From: Mycobacterium sp. E787
Lineage (GTDB): Bacteria > Actinomycetota > Actinomycetes > Mycobacteriales > Mycobacteriaceae
DNA: 64,000 nt
NCBI RefSeq assembly: GCF_001668725.1
Contig: NZ_LZKL01000084.1
Span: forward strand, 62,001-126,000
Direction of reading: 5' to 3'
In this document: piece after piece, positions 53,067 through 63,116 of the stretch
Layout of the letters: every line of letters starts with the position of its first letter
How positions within the stretch are numbered: position 1 is the first letter of the stretch
Position numbers and translations under genes: made by a program
The notes under the pieces: model-generated
The model's database searches: none
Told to the model about the DNA's origin: nothing
Seen by the model: only the letters and a program-made list of their open reading frames with translations

Positions 53067-54473
53067 CTAAGGACCACCGGTCTCGACAAGCGATGTTTCG
53101 CGCAACTCTGGTTTCGCCTCGGCGGGGGGCCGCCGCACGTAGACCCACCACGTCAGCACTGACCCAATGAGGTAGCACAACAAGAAAAAGCAGAACGCCG
53201 TCGTTTCCGAGCCTGTGGTCAGATAGGACTGTCGCAGTGCCAGATTGATCAATACACCGCCGAACGTGCCGATCGCGGCGACGATTCCGATCACGGCACC
53301 GGACATCGCACGAGCCCAGTGGCGGCGTTCGGCCTCGGCGGCGTTCACGGCGCGGCTGCGCGATTCGAAAACCGCCGGGATCATCTTGTACACGGCGCCG
53401 TTGCCGATCCCGCACAAAACAAAAAGTGCCATGAAACCGACGATGTAGCCGGTCATGGTGATGGCGCTCAAGGGGCCGGAGCGATTGTCGGCGTGCGCAC
53501 TCACCTCGATCAGCGCGCTGACAGCAGCAATCATGGCAACCAGAGCTCCCAGGGTGACGGCGCCTCCGCCGAGGCGGTCGGAGAGCCTGCCGCCATACAT
53601 CCGGGCCAGCGACGCTAGCAGCGGTCCGAGAAAGGCGACGCGGGCGGCATGCAACGACGCCTGCAGCGCACTTTGCCCGGTGGCCATGTAGTTCATTTGC
53701 AGCACTTGGCCGAAGGCGAACGAGAATCCGATAAATGAGCCGTACGTCGCGACGTAGAGCACCGCCAGGATCCAGGTGTCGCGGTGCACCAGAGCCGCTC
53801 GCATGGGTTTGTGTTCGGCGCGGGGCAGCTCCATGTTGTCCAGAAACCATGCCGACCCGAGCGCGGCCAGTGACAACAGCACCAGATAGATCGCGCATAC
53901 CCAGTAGGGCTGCCGGTTACCGGCGGTCGCGAGCACTACCAGACCTATCACCTGGATCATCGGCACCCCGATGTTTCCACCGCCACCGGCAATGCCCAGC
54001 GCCGCGCCTTTGAGTCGCTGCGGGTAGAAGACGTTGACATTGGCGACCGCAGCGGAGAAGTTGCCGCCGCCCATGCCGGTCAACGCCGCACACACCAAAT
54101 ACATCCATAACGGCCGACCGGGGTTGGCCAGCAGCAGGATCGTGCCAACCGTCGGGATCAACAGCGCCAGCGAAGAGAACACCATCCAGTTGCGGCCGCC
54201 GAACTTGGCCACCGCCGCCGCGTACGGGATGCGCAGACAGCCACCGACGAGGGTCGCGGTAGCACCCAGCAGAAGCTTGTCGGCCGGCGAAAGGCCGTAC
54301 ACGGACCTCGGCATGAACAACACCATCACCGACCAGATCGACCAGACCGAGTAGCCGACGTGCATGGCGAACACAGACCAGATCAGGTTCCGCCGGGCGA
54401 TCTTCTTATTGCCCGCCTCCCAAGCCGCGAGGTCCTCGGGATTCCAATTCGCAATGCGTTGCGCCCGGCTCAT
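53067..54473 (-). CDS. narK: NarK-type nitrate/nitrite MFS transporter
   Basis: 468-aa transporter with twelve helices. The N-terminus NWNPEDLAAWEAGNKKIARRN is the typical mycobacterial NarK1/NarK3/NarU start, and GMGGGNFSAAVANVNVFYP and GIAGGGGNIGVPMIQ are the two glycine-rich nitrate signatures. ATG 54473 is chosen by family match over an upstream ATG at 54539. Which paralogue it is cannot be decided here. Confidence 0.92.
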   Translation of the reverse strand: MSRAQRIANWNPEDLAAWEAGNKKIARRNLIWSVFAMHVGYSVWSIWSVMVLFMPRSVYGLSPADKLLLGATATLVGGCLRIPYAAAVAKFGGRNWMVFSSLALLIPTVGTILLLANPGRPLWMYLVCAALTGMGGGNFSAAVANVNVFYPQRLKGAALGIAGGGGNIGVPMIQVIGLVVLATAGNRQPYWVCAIYLVLLSLAALGSAWFLDNMELPRAEHKPMRAALVHRDTWILAVLYVATYGSFIGFSFAFGQVLQMNYMATGQSALQASLHAARVAFLGPLLASLARMYGGRLSDRLGGGAVTLGALVAMIAAVSALIEVSAHADNRSGPLSAITMTGYIVGFMALFVLCGIGNGAVYKMIPAVFESRSRAVNAAEAERRHWARAMSGAVIGIVAAIGTFGGVLINLALRQSYLTTGSETTAFCFFLLCYLIGSVLTWWVYVRRPPAEAKPELRETSLVETGGP

Positions 54474-54774
54474 CGGCAATCCCCCAGAACTTCCGTGATC
54501 AAGGTCGGCCTTCGATGACGCTAAGCACGAAAGCTCCACGGTGCCCTACGAGTAGCTGTGAGTTGACAACGAATTCAGCTCGCCAGGCGCAACGACCCTA
54601 GTGAAATCACCATTGATACAAGGCAATTCTCTTTCGATAAGCGAAACTTGTTAATCAGCAACGCCTTACAGCAGCCTAGGAGGCCCAAGCACGTCACTCC
54701 ACAACGTCAGTCGGCGCCATGGCTACGCTCCGCGCGATCTCCCACCCACGCCCGCTGCGATGGGCTGAGCCGAA
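54474..54774. other. 301-bp AT-richer gap upstream of narK
   Basis: No gene is seen. The stretch 54600-54660 is unusually AT-rich for the window and includes TTTCG-ATAAG-CGAAA (54632-54646), a 15-bp inverted repeat about 160 bp before narK. It probably holds the narK promoter and regulator sites. Confidence 0.5.
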
Positions 54775-55869
54775 TCAGACTCCGCTGAAGCAGTCTTGAC
54801 CGGTCTGAGACGACGACGATGCCGCCGGGATGGTCGCGTTGGTGGTGGAAAACGTTGCCTCCACACCGGTATCCGTGACCTTGACGTTGTCGGCGTGAAT
54901 GCCGAGCGGATAGTTCTGGGTCGCTTTGGACGTGAGACTGTCTAGATTCGTCTGCACCTTGTCCGTCGACATCTTGGAGCCCAGCGCGGTCAAGTTGACC
55001 ACCTGCAGTGACAGCCCGTCATTGGCGATCTGCGGCTTGACAGTGGCGCTGTCGAGGAGACCCTTCAACTGGATCGTTCCATCGCCGGGGTTGGTGGTGA
55101 CTTTGCTCGTCACGAAACTGCCCAGCACCGGGATGGCGTTCTGGATCGATTCCTTGATGCCGTCCGATGACCAGGTGATGGTGCCGTTGAGCGCGCCGAT
55201 GGTGCCCTTGGAGTTGTTGGTGTCACTGAGGCGAAGGTCCTTGATATTGATGTTGACTTTCATGCCCTTGGCGCTGCGCACCTGATTGCCGGCAGTCTGC
55301 ACAGAGATGTCGGGATACTGGCCGCTGAAGTACTGCCAGAGCATTGGCGGCATGGAGGCGAACGACACGGTGGCGCTGTCCTGCACCTCGCACGCCACTG
55401 CGCTTGCCACCTTGCTGCCGACCAGGTGGCGGAGGAATAGCTCGGCACCGACCACGGCGGCCAGGATGACCACCAGCACGATGGCCAGGACAAGAGCCAT
55501 CGACCGCCGGTTGCCCCAGAAGCGGCGTCGGCGTGGGGCCGGCGCTTCGCTCCGCGGCTGCTGAGTAGGCAGCCGAGTGGTCGCCTGCTCCGGCTGTCTT
55601 GGCGGCGGGCCGGGCTGATGCTGCCGCGGGGTCGGCGGGCGGCCCGGCGGATACGGCTGCGGAGTCGGCGGGCGGCCGGGCGGCTGTGGTCGATTCGGCG
55701 GTGGCGGCGGGTATGGCCGGCCGGCCTGAGGAATCTGTCGGGTCGGAGATCCCGATGGGGGCGCGGGCTGGGGCCCTGGACGTACCGGTCCCCCGCTGCG
55801 GCCGGGCGGCTCGGCGGGACGATTCCATTCCGGGGAATCGCCGCGCGAGGGCCCCTGGGGAGTTGTCAT
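54775..55869 (-). CDS. DUF2993 protein with Pro-rich N-terminus and membrane anchor
   Basis: 364-aa protein: residues 1-120 are a Pro/Arg/Gln-rich cytoplasmic tail (repeats like PPGRPPTPQPYPPGRPP), one helix follows (MALVLAIVLVVILAAVVGAEL), then a periplasmic DUF2993 lipid-binding-like domain (KVASAVACEVQDSATVSF to TNATIPAA). The family includes LmeA, involved in mannan elongation. ATG 55869 (MTTPQGPSR) is preferred; ATG 55878 adds three residues. A partner Cys lies near the C-terminus (QDCFSGV). Confidence 0.85.
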   Translation of the reverse strand: MTTPQGPSRGDSPEWNRPAEPPGRSGGPVRPGPQPAPPSGSPTRQIPQAGRPYPPPPPNRPQPPGRPPTPQPYPPGRPPTPRQHQPGPPPRQPEQATTRLPTQQPRSEAPAPRRRRFWGNRRSMALVLAIVLVVILAAVVGAELFLRHLVGSKVASAVACEVQDSATVSFASMPPMLWQYFSGQYPDISVQTAGNQVRSAKGMKVNINIKDLRLSDTNNSKGTIGALNGTITWSSDGIKESIQNAIPVLGSFVTSKVTTNPGDGTIQLKGLLDSATVKPQIANDGLSLQVVNLTALGSKMSTDKVQTNLDSLTSKATQNYPLGIHADNVKVTDTGVEATFSTTNATIPAASSSSQTGQDCFSGV

Positions 55870-56043
55870 TAGCGCCATTGTGCCTTGTCAACATGAACGC
55901 GTCTGCGACGGACATGAGGTTCGTCGAATACGGGCGCTGGGTTTGCCCGTTGAAGGCAAACTGGCGCAGCGGTCTGGGAGGCATCTCCTCGAGTCGAGTG
56001 TCGTGACCGAGCACTTGCGCCTGTTTCGTGCCTCGGACTGACA

Positions 56044-56120
56044 TGGTCGGGCTGACAGGATTTGAACCTGCGACCACTTGACCCCCAGTCAAGTGCGCTA
56101 CCAAACTGCGCCACAGCCCG
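56044..56120 (-). tRNA. tRNA-Pro (anticodon GGG)
   Basis: On the minus strand the acceptor CGGGCTG pairs with CAGCCCG. The anticodon stem CTTGA/TCAAG encloses loop CTGGGGG with anticodon GGG, and the T arm holds GCAGGTTCAAATCCTGT. The terminal CCA is encoded (56044-56046). It reads proline CCC/CCU codons. Confidence 0.95.
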
Positions 56121-56180
56121 GATGCCGCCTGAATCACCGGCAGCAGGTCGACAGCCTACAGCAGACGACCCGCCACCTTA

Positions 56181-56930
56181 CTAATGCCCGAGTGACCTGC
56201 GACTCTCCTGCACCCAGGCCAGCAGGGCCTCCGCTAGCTCCGACTCGCGCCGGTAGAACCGCTGCGCCGGAACGGGCACGCTGACCGCCACGAGTTGCTC
56301 GCCCACGCCGGGCAGCACGGCGCCGACCGCGCAGACGCCCTCGGTCTGCTCCTCGCGGTCATATGCGACGCCCTCAATCCGGACGCGTTCGAGCTCCCGG
56401 CGCAGCGCCGCCGGCGTCGTGATGGTGTTGTCGGTCAGCCGGGCCAGCCGGCTGGGCAAGGCCTGCGCTCGCTGCTCTGGCGGCAGGCTTGCCAGCAGCG
56501 CTTTGCCGTTGGCACAGCAGTGCAGCGGAAACGACTCCCCGACCGCGCTGATCGCCCGCAGCCGGTGCGGCGAGACGACCTGGTCGACGAACGTCACGCG
56601 GTCGCCGTCGAGGATCGACAGGTCCACGGTCTCCTCGAGCTCGCGCGACAGCTCCTCCATGAGCGGGTGCAGGTCCATCACCACGCCGAGCCGCACGGTG
56701 GCGGCCATGCGCGCGATCTCGGGCCCGAGCCGATATGGGCCGCGCGCACCCCGCGAGGCCACCAGGCCTTCGTCGTCCAGTGCCCCCAGGATCCGGCTCA
56801 CCGTCGAGCGCGCCATGCCCAGCCGCTCGCCGATCTCGGCCTGGCTGAGTCCGCCAGGGTGCGCCTGCAGCAGCCGCAGCATCTCGGCCGCACGCGCGAT
56901 CACCTGGATGCCGGCGCCGTCGGACGTCAC
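56181..56930 (-). CDS. IclR-family transcriptional regulator
   Basis: 249-aa regulator. The winged helix is LSQAEIGERLGMARSTVSRILGALDDEGLV; the effector domain includes HCCANGKALLA and DREEQTEGVCAVGAV. GTG 56930 overlaps the cyclase stop by 4 bp, so it is the last gene of the SDR-cyclase-iclR unit and may regulate it. Position and type match Rv1719 of M. tuberculosis. Confidence 0.92.
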   Translation of the reverse strand: MTSDGAGIQVIARAAEMLRLLQAHPGGLSQAEIGERLGMARSTVSRILGALDDEGLVASRGARGPYRLGPEIARMAATVRLGVVMDLHPLMEELSRELEETVDLSILDGDRVTFVDQVVSPHRLRAISAVGESFPLHCCANGKALLASLPPEQRAQALPSRLARLTDNTITTPAALRRELERVRIEGVAYDREEQTEGVCAVGAVLPGVGEQLVAVSVPVPAQRFYRRESELAEALLAWVQESRRSLGH

Positions 56931-57757
56931 GCCGCCCGCCCGGTCTCGAGGCGATACGTCCCGGTCGGGTCGACGATCGCGACCAGGCGGACGATGCAGC
57001 CGTCGCCGCCCACCCAGCGCCAGGGGAACGCGGCGAAGGTGACGCGCTTTCCGGTGACCTTGTCCAGGTCTCCCCCGACGTTTTCGAAGCCGTAGATGCC
57101 CTTGGACAGGATCGTGCGGTGGCAGGGCTCCCACTCGGGAAAGTCGTCGAGCGCCTTGCGGCCGGTCTCCTGCTCGTATTCCCTTACCGCCCAGGGCAAC
57201 AGGCCGCCGGTGTGTTCGGCCGGGCCGTGGGGGGCGATCGAGGTGGCCATCGGGTGGTCCAGCGCCTGGGTGTCGGTGCCCACGGCCTTCACGCCCTTGG
57301 CCGCGAACCACTCCCCTGCCTCCTTGTAGAACCCCGGCGAGTAGGCGTAATACTCGGCGCTGTCGGCGTAGGTGTGGTGCCAGCCGGTGTTGACGATGAC
57401 GATGTCACCGGGCCGGATCTGCGGTGTGGCGTTCTCCAGGTCCTCGGCGGTGACGACCTCCCACTTCTTCTTCGGGATCGAGACGACGACGCCGGTGCCG
57501 AAAAACGCGCTCAGCGGGATCTCGTGCAGGAACGGCGTTCCCTCGACGACGTGCGCGGGCGCGTCGATGTGGGTGCCGGAATGCATGACGGTGGTGACCT
57601 TTTGGGTCAGCACCCGGCTTCGTGCCATGTTGTGCAGGCGCTCGATCTTGACGTCCTCGAAGTACGGCCACGCCGGCACGCCATGCCCCCACGGATGCGA
57701 CAGGTCGTAGAACTCCAGCTTCGATTCGGCGTCGCCGAGGGGCCAGGTGATACTCAT
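56927..57757 (-). CDS. Cyclase-family metal hydrolase (kynurenine formamidase-like fold)
   Basis: 276-aa protein of the cyclase family. HSGTHIDAPAHVVEG carries the metal-binding HxGTHxDxPxH motif, and TGWHHTYADSAEYY and GTDTQALDHP are typical later motifs. Likely hydrolyses a cyclic or N-formyl substrate. Position matches Rv1716. It lies 13 bp after the SDR stop and overlaps iclR. Confidence 0.9.
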   Translation of the reverse strand: MSITWPLGDAESKLEFYDLSHPWGHGVPAWPYFEDVKIERLHNMARSRVLTQKVTTVMHSGTHIDAPAHVVEGTPFLHEIPLSAFFGTGVVVSIPKKKWEVVTAEDLENATPQIRPGDIVIVNTGWHHTYADSAEYYAYSPGFYKEAGEWFAAKGVKAVGTDTQALDHPMATSIAPHGPAEHTGGLLPWAVREYEQETGRKALDDFPEWEPCHRTILSKGIYGFENVGGDLDKVTGKRVTFAAFPWRWVGGDGCIVRLVAIVDPTGTYRLETGRAA

Positions 57758-57770
57758 GATTTCCTTTCGA

Positions 57771-58529
57771 TCAGCACGCGGTGTAGCCGCCGTCGAGATA
57801 CATCACCTGGCCGGTGAAGAAACTCGACGCGTCGCTGAGCAGGTAGATCAGGGCGCCGACGAAGTCGTCGGGTTCGGCGAAGCGGCGCAACGGGATTCGG
57901 GCGAACATGGCCTCGCGGGTTTGGCGGCCCTTCTCGTCGTCGGCGAACATCCACTCGGTCACCTCGGAGCGGAAAACCGTTGGCGCCAGGGCGTTTACCC
58001 GGATGCCGTCCGGGCCCCACTCCGCGGCCAGGCTCTTGGCCAGCAGGTCGGTGGCGCCCTTCGACGGGCAGTAGGCGCTATAGCCGGCGGGATGACCGAG
58101 GGAGCCACGGACCGAGGACACGAGCACGACGCTGCCGCCGGACCCCTGCTCGAGCAGCACCCGTCCGGCAGCCTGGCACACCAGCCATGCCCCGCGGGCG
58201 TTGGCGCCCATCACCTTGTCGTAGTCCTCGACGGCCATCTCGGTGATGGGCGCGACGTGGTTCATGCCCGAGGCCACGAGAACCCCGTCGAGGCGGCCGT
58301 GCCGGGCGACGGCGGTCTCGACCATCTCCTGGGCGTCGGCCGGGGTGTCGGCGCGACGGGTGACCACCGCGGCGTCATCGATGCCGAGGTCCCGCAGTGC
58401 CGCAGCGTTGCCGCCGGCCAGCGTCAGCCGCGCGCCGGCTTCGGCCAGCGCCCGGGCGGCGACGCTACCGAGGGCGCCGGTCGCGCCGGTGATCAGGATC
58501 GACTTGCCCTGCACGCTGAAACGCGACAC
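57771..58529 (-). CDS. Short-chain dehydrogenase/reductase
   Basis: 252-aa SDR. ITGATGALGSVAARAL is the cofactor motif; Ser in VSSVRG and Tyr-x3-Lys in YSAYCPSKG form the active site. GTG 58529 has a GGAGG site; upstream codons read poorly. First gene of the SDR-cyclase-iclR operon, preceded by a TTGACT/TACTGT promoter. Position matches Rv1714; the intervening fadB3 found in M. tuberculosis is absent. Confidence 0.9.
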   Translation of the reverse strand: MSRFSVQGKSILITGATGALGSVAARALAEAGARLTLAGGNAAALRDLGIDDAAVVTRRADTPADAQEMVETAVARHGRLDGVLVASGMNHVAPITEMAVEDYDKVMGANARGAWLVCQAAGRVLLEQGSGGSVVLVSSVRGSLGHPAGYSAYCPSKGATDLLAKSLAAEWGPDGIRVNALAPTVFRSEVTEWMFADDEKGRQTREAMFARIPLRRFAEPDDFVGALIYLLSDASSFFTGQVMYLDGGYTAC

Positions 58530-58580
58530 GGTTGCCTCCGTACTCCCACGATGCGGGCATGTCAACCCGCACTATAAGAG

Positions 58581-58610
58581 ACAGTAGGAGGCCGGGCGGC
58601 GCAAAGTCAA
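58581..58610 (-). promoter_or_regulatory. SigA-like promoter for the SDR operon
   Basis: On the minus strand TTGACT (58610-58605), an 18-bp spacer and TACTGT (58586-58581) fit a housekeeping promoter. The -10 region runs into ACTGTCTCTTATAGT, whose ends are complementary and could be an IclR site. Confidence 0.55.
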
Positions 58611-58735
58611 CAGATCGTCCTGTGATACGGCTTTCACATCCCACACTGCGGGATCAACAGCTCAGTTATACCGCTGGCGCTACCGTTTTCGAGAGCCGCC
58701 TAATGGTCCAGAAAAGCCGCGCGCATCCCAGGCGC

Positions 58736-60136
58736 TCAGCGGCGTTTCGCTCCCCGCTTCTCGCGCACCCGCACGTTGATCCGGATCGGGCTGCCCTCGA
58801 ACCCGAACGTCTCGCGCAGCCGCCGCTCCAGAAAACGCCGGTAGCCGGCCTCCAGGAAACCCGTGGTGAACAGCACGAACGTCGGCGGGCGGGCGGTGGC
58901 CTGGGTGGCGAACAGGATGCGTGGCTGCTTCCCGCCGCGCACCGGCGGCGGCGTGGCCGCCACCACCTCTTTGATCCACGCGTTAAGCTGCCCGGTCGAA
59001 ATCCGCGTGTCCCAGGACTCCAGCGCGGTCTCCATCGCCGGCACCAGCTTCTGCACGGCGCGGCCCGTCTTGGCGGAGATGTTGACCCGCTGCGCCCACC
59101 GCAGCTGCGCCAGCTCGCGGTCGATCTCGCGCTCCAGCAGCTCGCGGCGGTCCTCGTCGACCAGGTCCCACTTGTTGAACGCCAGCACCAGCGCACGGCC
59201 GGCCTCGATCACCATCGACAGCACCCGCTGATCCTGTTCGGTCAGGGTCTGCGACGCGTCGATCAGCACGACCACCACCTCGGCCGCGTCGATCGCCGAG
59301 TGGGTGCGCACCGACGCATAGAACTCGTGCCCGCTGGCCTGGCCCACCTTGCGCCGCAGACCCGCGGTGTCGACGAACCGCCAGACCTTGCCGCCCAATT
59401 CGATGAGCGAGTCGACCGGATCCACGGTCGTCCCGGCGACATCGTGAACCACCGAACGCTGGTCGCCCGCAAGCTTGTTCAGCAGTGAGCTCTTGCCCAC
59501 GTTGGGCTTGCCGACCAGAGCCACCCGCCGCGGACCGCCCGCCGCCGGCGCCGCCTCCGACACTTCGGGCAGCGCGGCCAGCACCTCGTCGAGCAGATCG
59601 GCGACGCCGCGGCCGTGCATCGCGCTGACGGCGTGCGGCTCGCCGAGCCCCAGCGACCACAGCTCGGCGACGTCGGCCTCGGCCTTGTCGCTGTCAACCT
59701 TGTTGGCCGCCAAGAAGACCGGCTTGCCCGAACGCAGCAGGATCCGCGCGGCGGCCTCGTCGGCGGCGGTGGCGCCGACGGTCGCGTCGACCACCAGGAT
59801 CACCGCATCGGCGGTGCGCATGGCCACCGACGCCTGCTCGGCCACGAGCTGCTGCAAGCCCTTGGCGTCGGGCTCCCACCCACCGGTGTCCTGCACGACG
59901 AACCGCCGCCCGGTCCACAGCGCGTCGTAGGACACCCGGTCGCGCGTGACACCCGGGATGTCCTGCACCACCGCCTCGCGTCGGCCGAGGATCCGGTTGA
60001 CCAGGGTCGACTTGCCGACGTTGGGCCTGCCCACCACTGCGACGACGGGCGCGGGGCCTGGCTCGTCGACGTCGGAGAGTTCGGAATCGACCGCCTCCCA
60101 GTCGCTTTCGTCGACCCAGGTGCCGTCCTGCGTCAC
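58736..60136 (-). CDS. der: Ribosome assembly GTPase Der (EngA)
   Basis: 466-aa protein with two GTPase domains and a KH-like C-terminus. The first domain has [15 protein letters not shown] and NKVD; the second has [15 protein letters not shown] and NKWD. It acts in 50S subunit assembly. The GTG at 60136 overlaps the cmk stop by 4 bp. An acidic ~28-residue N-terminal extension precedes the first domain. Confidence 0.97.
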   Translation of the reverse strand: MTQDGTWVDESDWEAVDSELSDVDEPGPAPVVAVVGRPNVGKSTLVNRILGRREAVVQDIPGVTRDRVSYDALWTGRRFVVQDTGGWEPDAKGLQQLVAEQASVAMRTADAVILVVDATVGATAADEAAARILLRSGKPVFLAANKVDSDKAEADVAELWSLGLGEPHAVSAMHGRGVADLLDEVLAALPEVSEAAPAAGGPRRVALVGKPNVGKSSLLNKLAGDQRSVVHDVAGTTVDPVDSLIELGGKVWRFVDTAGLRRKVGQASGHEFYASVRTHSAIDAAEVVVVLIDASQTLTEQDQRVLSMVIEAGRALVLAFNKWDLVDEDRRELLEREIDRELAQLRWAQRVNISAKTGRAVQKLVPAMETALESWDTRISTGQLNAWIKEVVAATPPPVRGGKQPRILFATQATARPPTFVLFTTGFLEAGYRRFLERRLRETFGFEGSPIRINVRVREKRGAKRR

Positions 60137-60816
60137 CGCACCGCCCCGCTCTTCTCCCGCACCAAAGCGAGCAGGTGCGCGATCACCTGCGCCTCGGTCA
60201 TGTCGCTCGTGTCGACGACCACCGCGTCGGGCGCCGCGCGTAGCGGCGACACCGCCCGGGTGGAATCGAGGTGATCGCGGCGCCGTACGTCGGCCAGCAC
60301 CGCCTCGTAATCACCGGGCAGGCCGGACGCGACGTTCTGGTCGTCGCGGCGCTTCGCCCGGGTTTCAGCCGAGGCGGTCAGGAAGATCTTCACCGGCGCA
60401 TCGGGCAAGACCACCGTTCCGATGTCGCGGCCCTCGACGACGACGCTGCCCGGCCCCTGGGCCATCGCCCGCTGCAGGGCGACCAGTCGGGCGCGCACCG
60501 CCGGCACAGCGGATACCGCCGAGACCGCCCGGGTGACCTCGTCGCCGCGGATCTCCACCGAAACATCTTCGCCGGCAAGGTAACACCGTTCGGCATCGGG
60601 ATCGTAGCTGACCGACAGCTGCACCTGCGCCGCCAGAGAACCGACCGCCTCGGCGTCGGCGGGATCGACGCCGGCGCGCAGCACCGCCAGCGTCACGATC
60701 CGGTACATCGCCCCGGTGTCCAGGTAGCGGGCCCCCAGCGCGCGCGCCAAACCCTTTGACACCGAGGACTTCCCGGTGCCGGTCGGGCCGTCGATGGCAA
60801 CTACCACGCCGGTCAC
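60133..60816 (-). CDS. cmk: Cytidylate kinase
   Basis: 227-aa kinase converting CMP/dCMP to the diphosphates. The P-loop is [28 protein letters not shown] and [12 protein letters not shown] are the substrate and core motifs. GTG 60816 overlaps the rluB stop by 4 bp and the 3' end overlaps der, so all three are coupled. Confidence 0.97.
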   Translation of the reverse strand: MTGVVVAIDGPTGTGKSSVSKGLARALGARYLDTGAMYRIVTLAVLRAGVDPADAEAVGSLAAQVQLSVSYDPDAERCYLAGEDVSVEIRGDEVTRAVSAVSAVPAVRARLVALQRAMAQGPGSVVVEGRDIGTVVLPDAPVKIFLTASAETRAKRRDDQNVASGLPGDYEAVLADVRRRDHLDSTRAVSPLRAAPDAVVVDTSDMTEAQVIAHLLALVREKSGAVR

Positions 60817-61556
60817 AGCCCAACCGCCTTGTACAGCTGCCCGACCTCGTCGCGCCGCAACGCGCGGATGCTGCCCGGGCGCTGCTCCCCCAGCGACACC
60901 GCGCCGATGTCGGTGCGCACCAGCGACTCCACCGGGTGGCCCACCGCCGCCAGCAGCCGGCGCACGATCCGGTTGCGGCCCTCGTGTAATGTCAAGCGCA
61001 CCAACGTCTTCCCCGGAATGGCGTCCACCACGGCGAAATCGTCGACGCGCGCCGGCCCGTCCTCCAGCTCGATGCCGGCGCGCAGCTTCTTGCCCAGCCC
61101 GCGCGGCACCGTGCCGCTCACCGTCGCCAGGTACGTCTTGGGCACCTCGTGGGAGGGGTGCATCAACCGGTGCGCCAGCTCGCCGTCGTTGGTCAGCAGG
61201 ATCAGCCCCTCGGTGTCGGCATCCAGCCGGCCGACGTGAAACAGCTTCTTGGTGCCGCGCACCCGGCGCTCCACCAGGTCCCCGATGCACGGCCGGCCGC
61301 GGTCGTCGGACATGGTCGAGTGCACGCCGCGCGGCTTGTTCAGGGCCAGGTATACCAGCGAGTCGTCGAGCAGCACCCGGACGCCGTCGACGCGGATCAC
61401 CGAGGCGTCCGGGTCGACGCGGGTGCCGAGCTCGGTGACCACCTGCCCGTCCACGTCGACGCGGCCGTCGACGATCAACTTCTCGGCGGCGCGGCGCGAC
61501 GCGATTCCGGCCTGGGACAACACCTTTTGCAGGCGGACCCCTTGACTGTCGTCCAT
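60813..61556 (-). CDS. rluB: 23S rRNA pseudouridine synthase RluB
   Basis: 247-aa pseudouridine synthase. An S4 domain opens it ([22 protein letters not shown]); the catalytic Asp is in [29 protein letters not shown] is the C-terminal motif. It should modify 23S rRNA near position 2605. ATG 61556 overlaps the scpB stop by 1 bp. Confidence 0.95.
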   Translation of the reverse strand: MDDSQGVRLQKVLSQAGIASRRAAEKLIVDGRVDVDGQVVTELGTRVDPDASVIRVDGVRVLLDDSLVYLALNKPRGVHSTMSDDRGRPCIGDLVERRVRGTKKLFHVGRLDADTEGLILLTNDGELAHRLMHPSHEVPKTYLATVSGTVPRGLGKKLRAGIELEDGPARVDDFAVVDAIPGKTLVRLTLHEGRNRIVRRLLAAVGHPVESLVRTDIGAVSLGEQRPGSIRALRRDEVGQLYKAVGL

Positions 61557-62251
61557 CAATCCTTGTCCACGTCGAAGGACAAGGACTCCGCGGAGGCCGA
61601 ACCGCCCGCGAGTTTGATGAAACGTGGCTCGTTGTCCAGGGATTCGCTCAGGTCCTCGATGGTGTCGACGTCGGGCAGCAGCGGCGCGATGTCGGGGAGG
61701 TCGGCCAGCGACGTCAGCCCCAGCCGCTCCAGGAACAGCTCGGTGGTGGCGAACGTCGTCGCGCCGGTGTCGTCGTCGACGCCGGCCTCGGTGATCAGGC
61801 CGCGCGCCAGCAGCGTGCGCATGACGGCGTCGACGTTGACGCCGCGCACTGCGCTGACCCGCGCCCGCGTCACGGGCTGCCGGTAGGCGACCACGGCCAG
61901 CGTCTCCAGCGCGGCCCGGGTGAGCTTGGATCGCGCGCCGTCGAGCAGCAGCTTCTCGACGTACGGCGCGAACCGCGCGCGGGTGTACATCCGCCAGCCT
62001 TCGCTCGTCTGCCGCAGATCGATGCCGCTGTCGCGTTCGGTCAGCTCGGCGGCCATCTGCTGCAGTCTGGCCGCGATGCGGTAGACGGGTTGCTGCGTGG
62101 CCGCGCCCAGCGCCTCCGCGGTGACGGGTGTGTCCACCACCAGCAACAGCGCCTCGAGCACGGAGCCGAGCTCGTCGGCGTCCATCGGCGCCGCCTCGGC
62201 GATGTCCGGGATGCCGTAGTCCAGATCGACTTCGGGCAGCTCGTCCGTCAT
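61556..62251 (-). CDS. scpB: Segregation and condensation protein B
   Basis: 231-aa winged-helix kleisin partner: [21 protein letters not shown], then [23 protein letters not shown] and GLITEAG, all ScpB hallmarks. With ScpA and SMC it forms the condensin complex for chromosome segregation. The C-terminal tail is acidic. It lies 52 bp after scpA. Confidence 0.96.
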   Translation of the reverse strand: MTDELPEVDLDYGIPDIAEAAPMDADELGSVLEALLLVVDTPVTAEALGAATQQPVYRIAARLQQMAAELTERDSGIDLRQTSEGWRMYTRARFAPYVEKLLLDGARSKLTRAALETLAVVAYRQPVTRARVSAVRGVNVDAVMRTLLARGLITEAGVDDDTGATTFATTELFLERLGLTSLADLPDIAPLLPDVDTIEDLSESLDNEPRFIKLAGGSASAESLSFDVDKD

Positions 62252-62303
62252 CTGCGCCGCTCCTCCTCACCGCTGCGCGCTGCATCGTCGGCGGCGCGGT
62301 CCA

Positions 62304-63116
62304 TTATTCGTCCCGCACTTCCACCGGACGCTGCCCGGTCCACGAAATTTGCAGCACGCCGAGCGGCTCTGACTGGTCGAATGCTACCGTCCGCGTCCGA
62401 TACAGCTCGAGCAGCGCGAGGAAGCGCCCGACGACCTCGATCGGCGCCTGACAGTCGGCGACCAGTTCGGAAAAGGTCGCCCAGTGGCCGCTGCCCCGGG
62501 CCTCCAGGATCGCCAGCAGCTTTTCGGCCTGCTCGGGGACCGAGACCTGCAGCTCATGGAGGTGACCGATGGCCACCGTCGGGACCGGGCGCGGGGTAAA
62601 CGCGACCGCGGCGATCTGCGCGAACCGTTCGGCGTCGACGCCGAGCATCACCTCGGGCAGCAGCTCGGTGAACCGGTCCTCCAGCGACACCGCGCGCGGG
62701 TAGCTGCGCAGCGCCGCGGCCTCCAGCTCGGCGAACATCTCGGCGACGTGTTTGAAGGCACGGTACTGCAGCAGGCGCGCGAACAGCAGGTCGCGCACCT
62801 CGAGCAGCGCCAGGTCCTCGTCGTCGTCGACCTGCCCGGCCGGCAGCAGGCGGGCGGCCTTGAGGTCGAGCAGCGTCGCCGCGATCACCAGGAACGCGGT
62901 GGTCTCCTCCAGGCCCAGCTGGGAACCGATCTCTTTGGTGTAGGCGATGAAGTCGTCGGTGACCTGGTGCAGCGCCACCTCGGTGACGTCGAGGCGATGG
63001 GCGAAGATCAGCTGCAGCAGCAGGTCGAACGGCCCCTCGAAGTTGGTCAGGCGAACCCGGAAGCCGTCCTTGGCTGGCGCCTCACCGTTGGCCCCTCCAT
63101 TTTGCAAGCCGTTCAC
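62304..63116 (-). CDS. scpA: Segregation and condensation protein A
   Basis: 270-aa kleisin. VRLTNFEGPFDLLLQLIFAHRLDVTEVALHQVT is the SMC-head-binding N-terminus in outline, and the C-terminal winged helix (FSELVADCQAPIEVVGRFLALLEL) is complete. GTG 63116 overlaps the ParA-like stop by 4 bp. A basic/Gly-rich 15-residue leader precedes the domain. Confidence 0.95.
   Translation of the reverse strand: MNGLQNGGANGEAPAKDGFRVRLTNFEGPFDLLLQLIFAHRLDVTEVALHQVTDDFIAYTKEIGSQLGLEETTAFLVIAATLLDLKAARLLPAGQVDDDEDLALLEVRDLLFARLLQYRAFKHVAEMFAELEAAALRSYPRAVSLEDRFTELLPEVMLGVDAERFAQIAAVAFTPRPVPTVAIGHLHELQVSVPEQAEKLLAILEARGSGHWATFSELVADCQAPIEVVGRFLALLELYRTRTVAFDQSEPLGVLQISWTGQRPVEVRDE

Noticed and set aside
56919..57311. 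Upstream in-frame extension of the iclR gene into the cyclase gene
   Set aside because: The extension is a shadow of the cyclase; the GTGA overlap at 56930 and the IclR N-terminus define the start.
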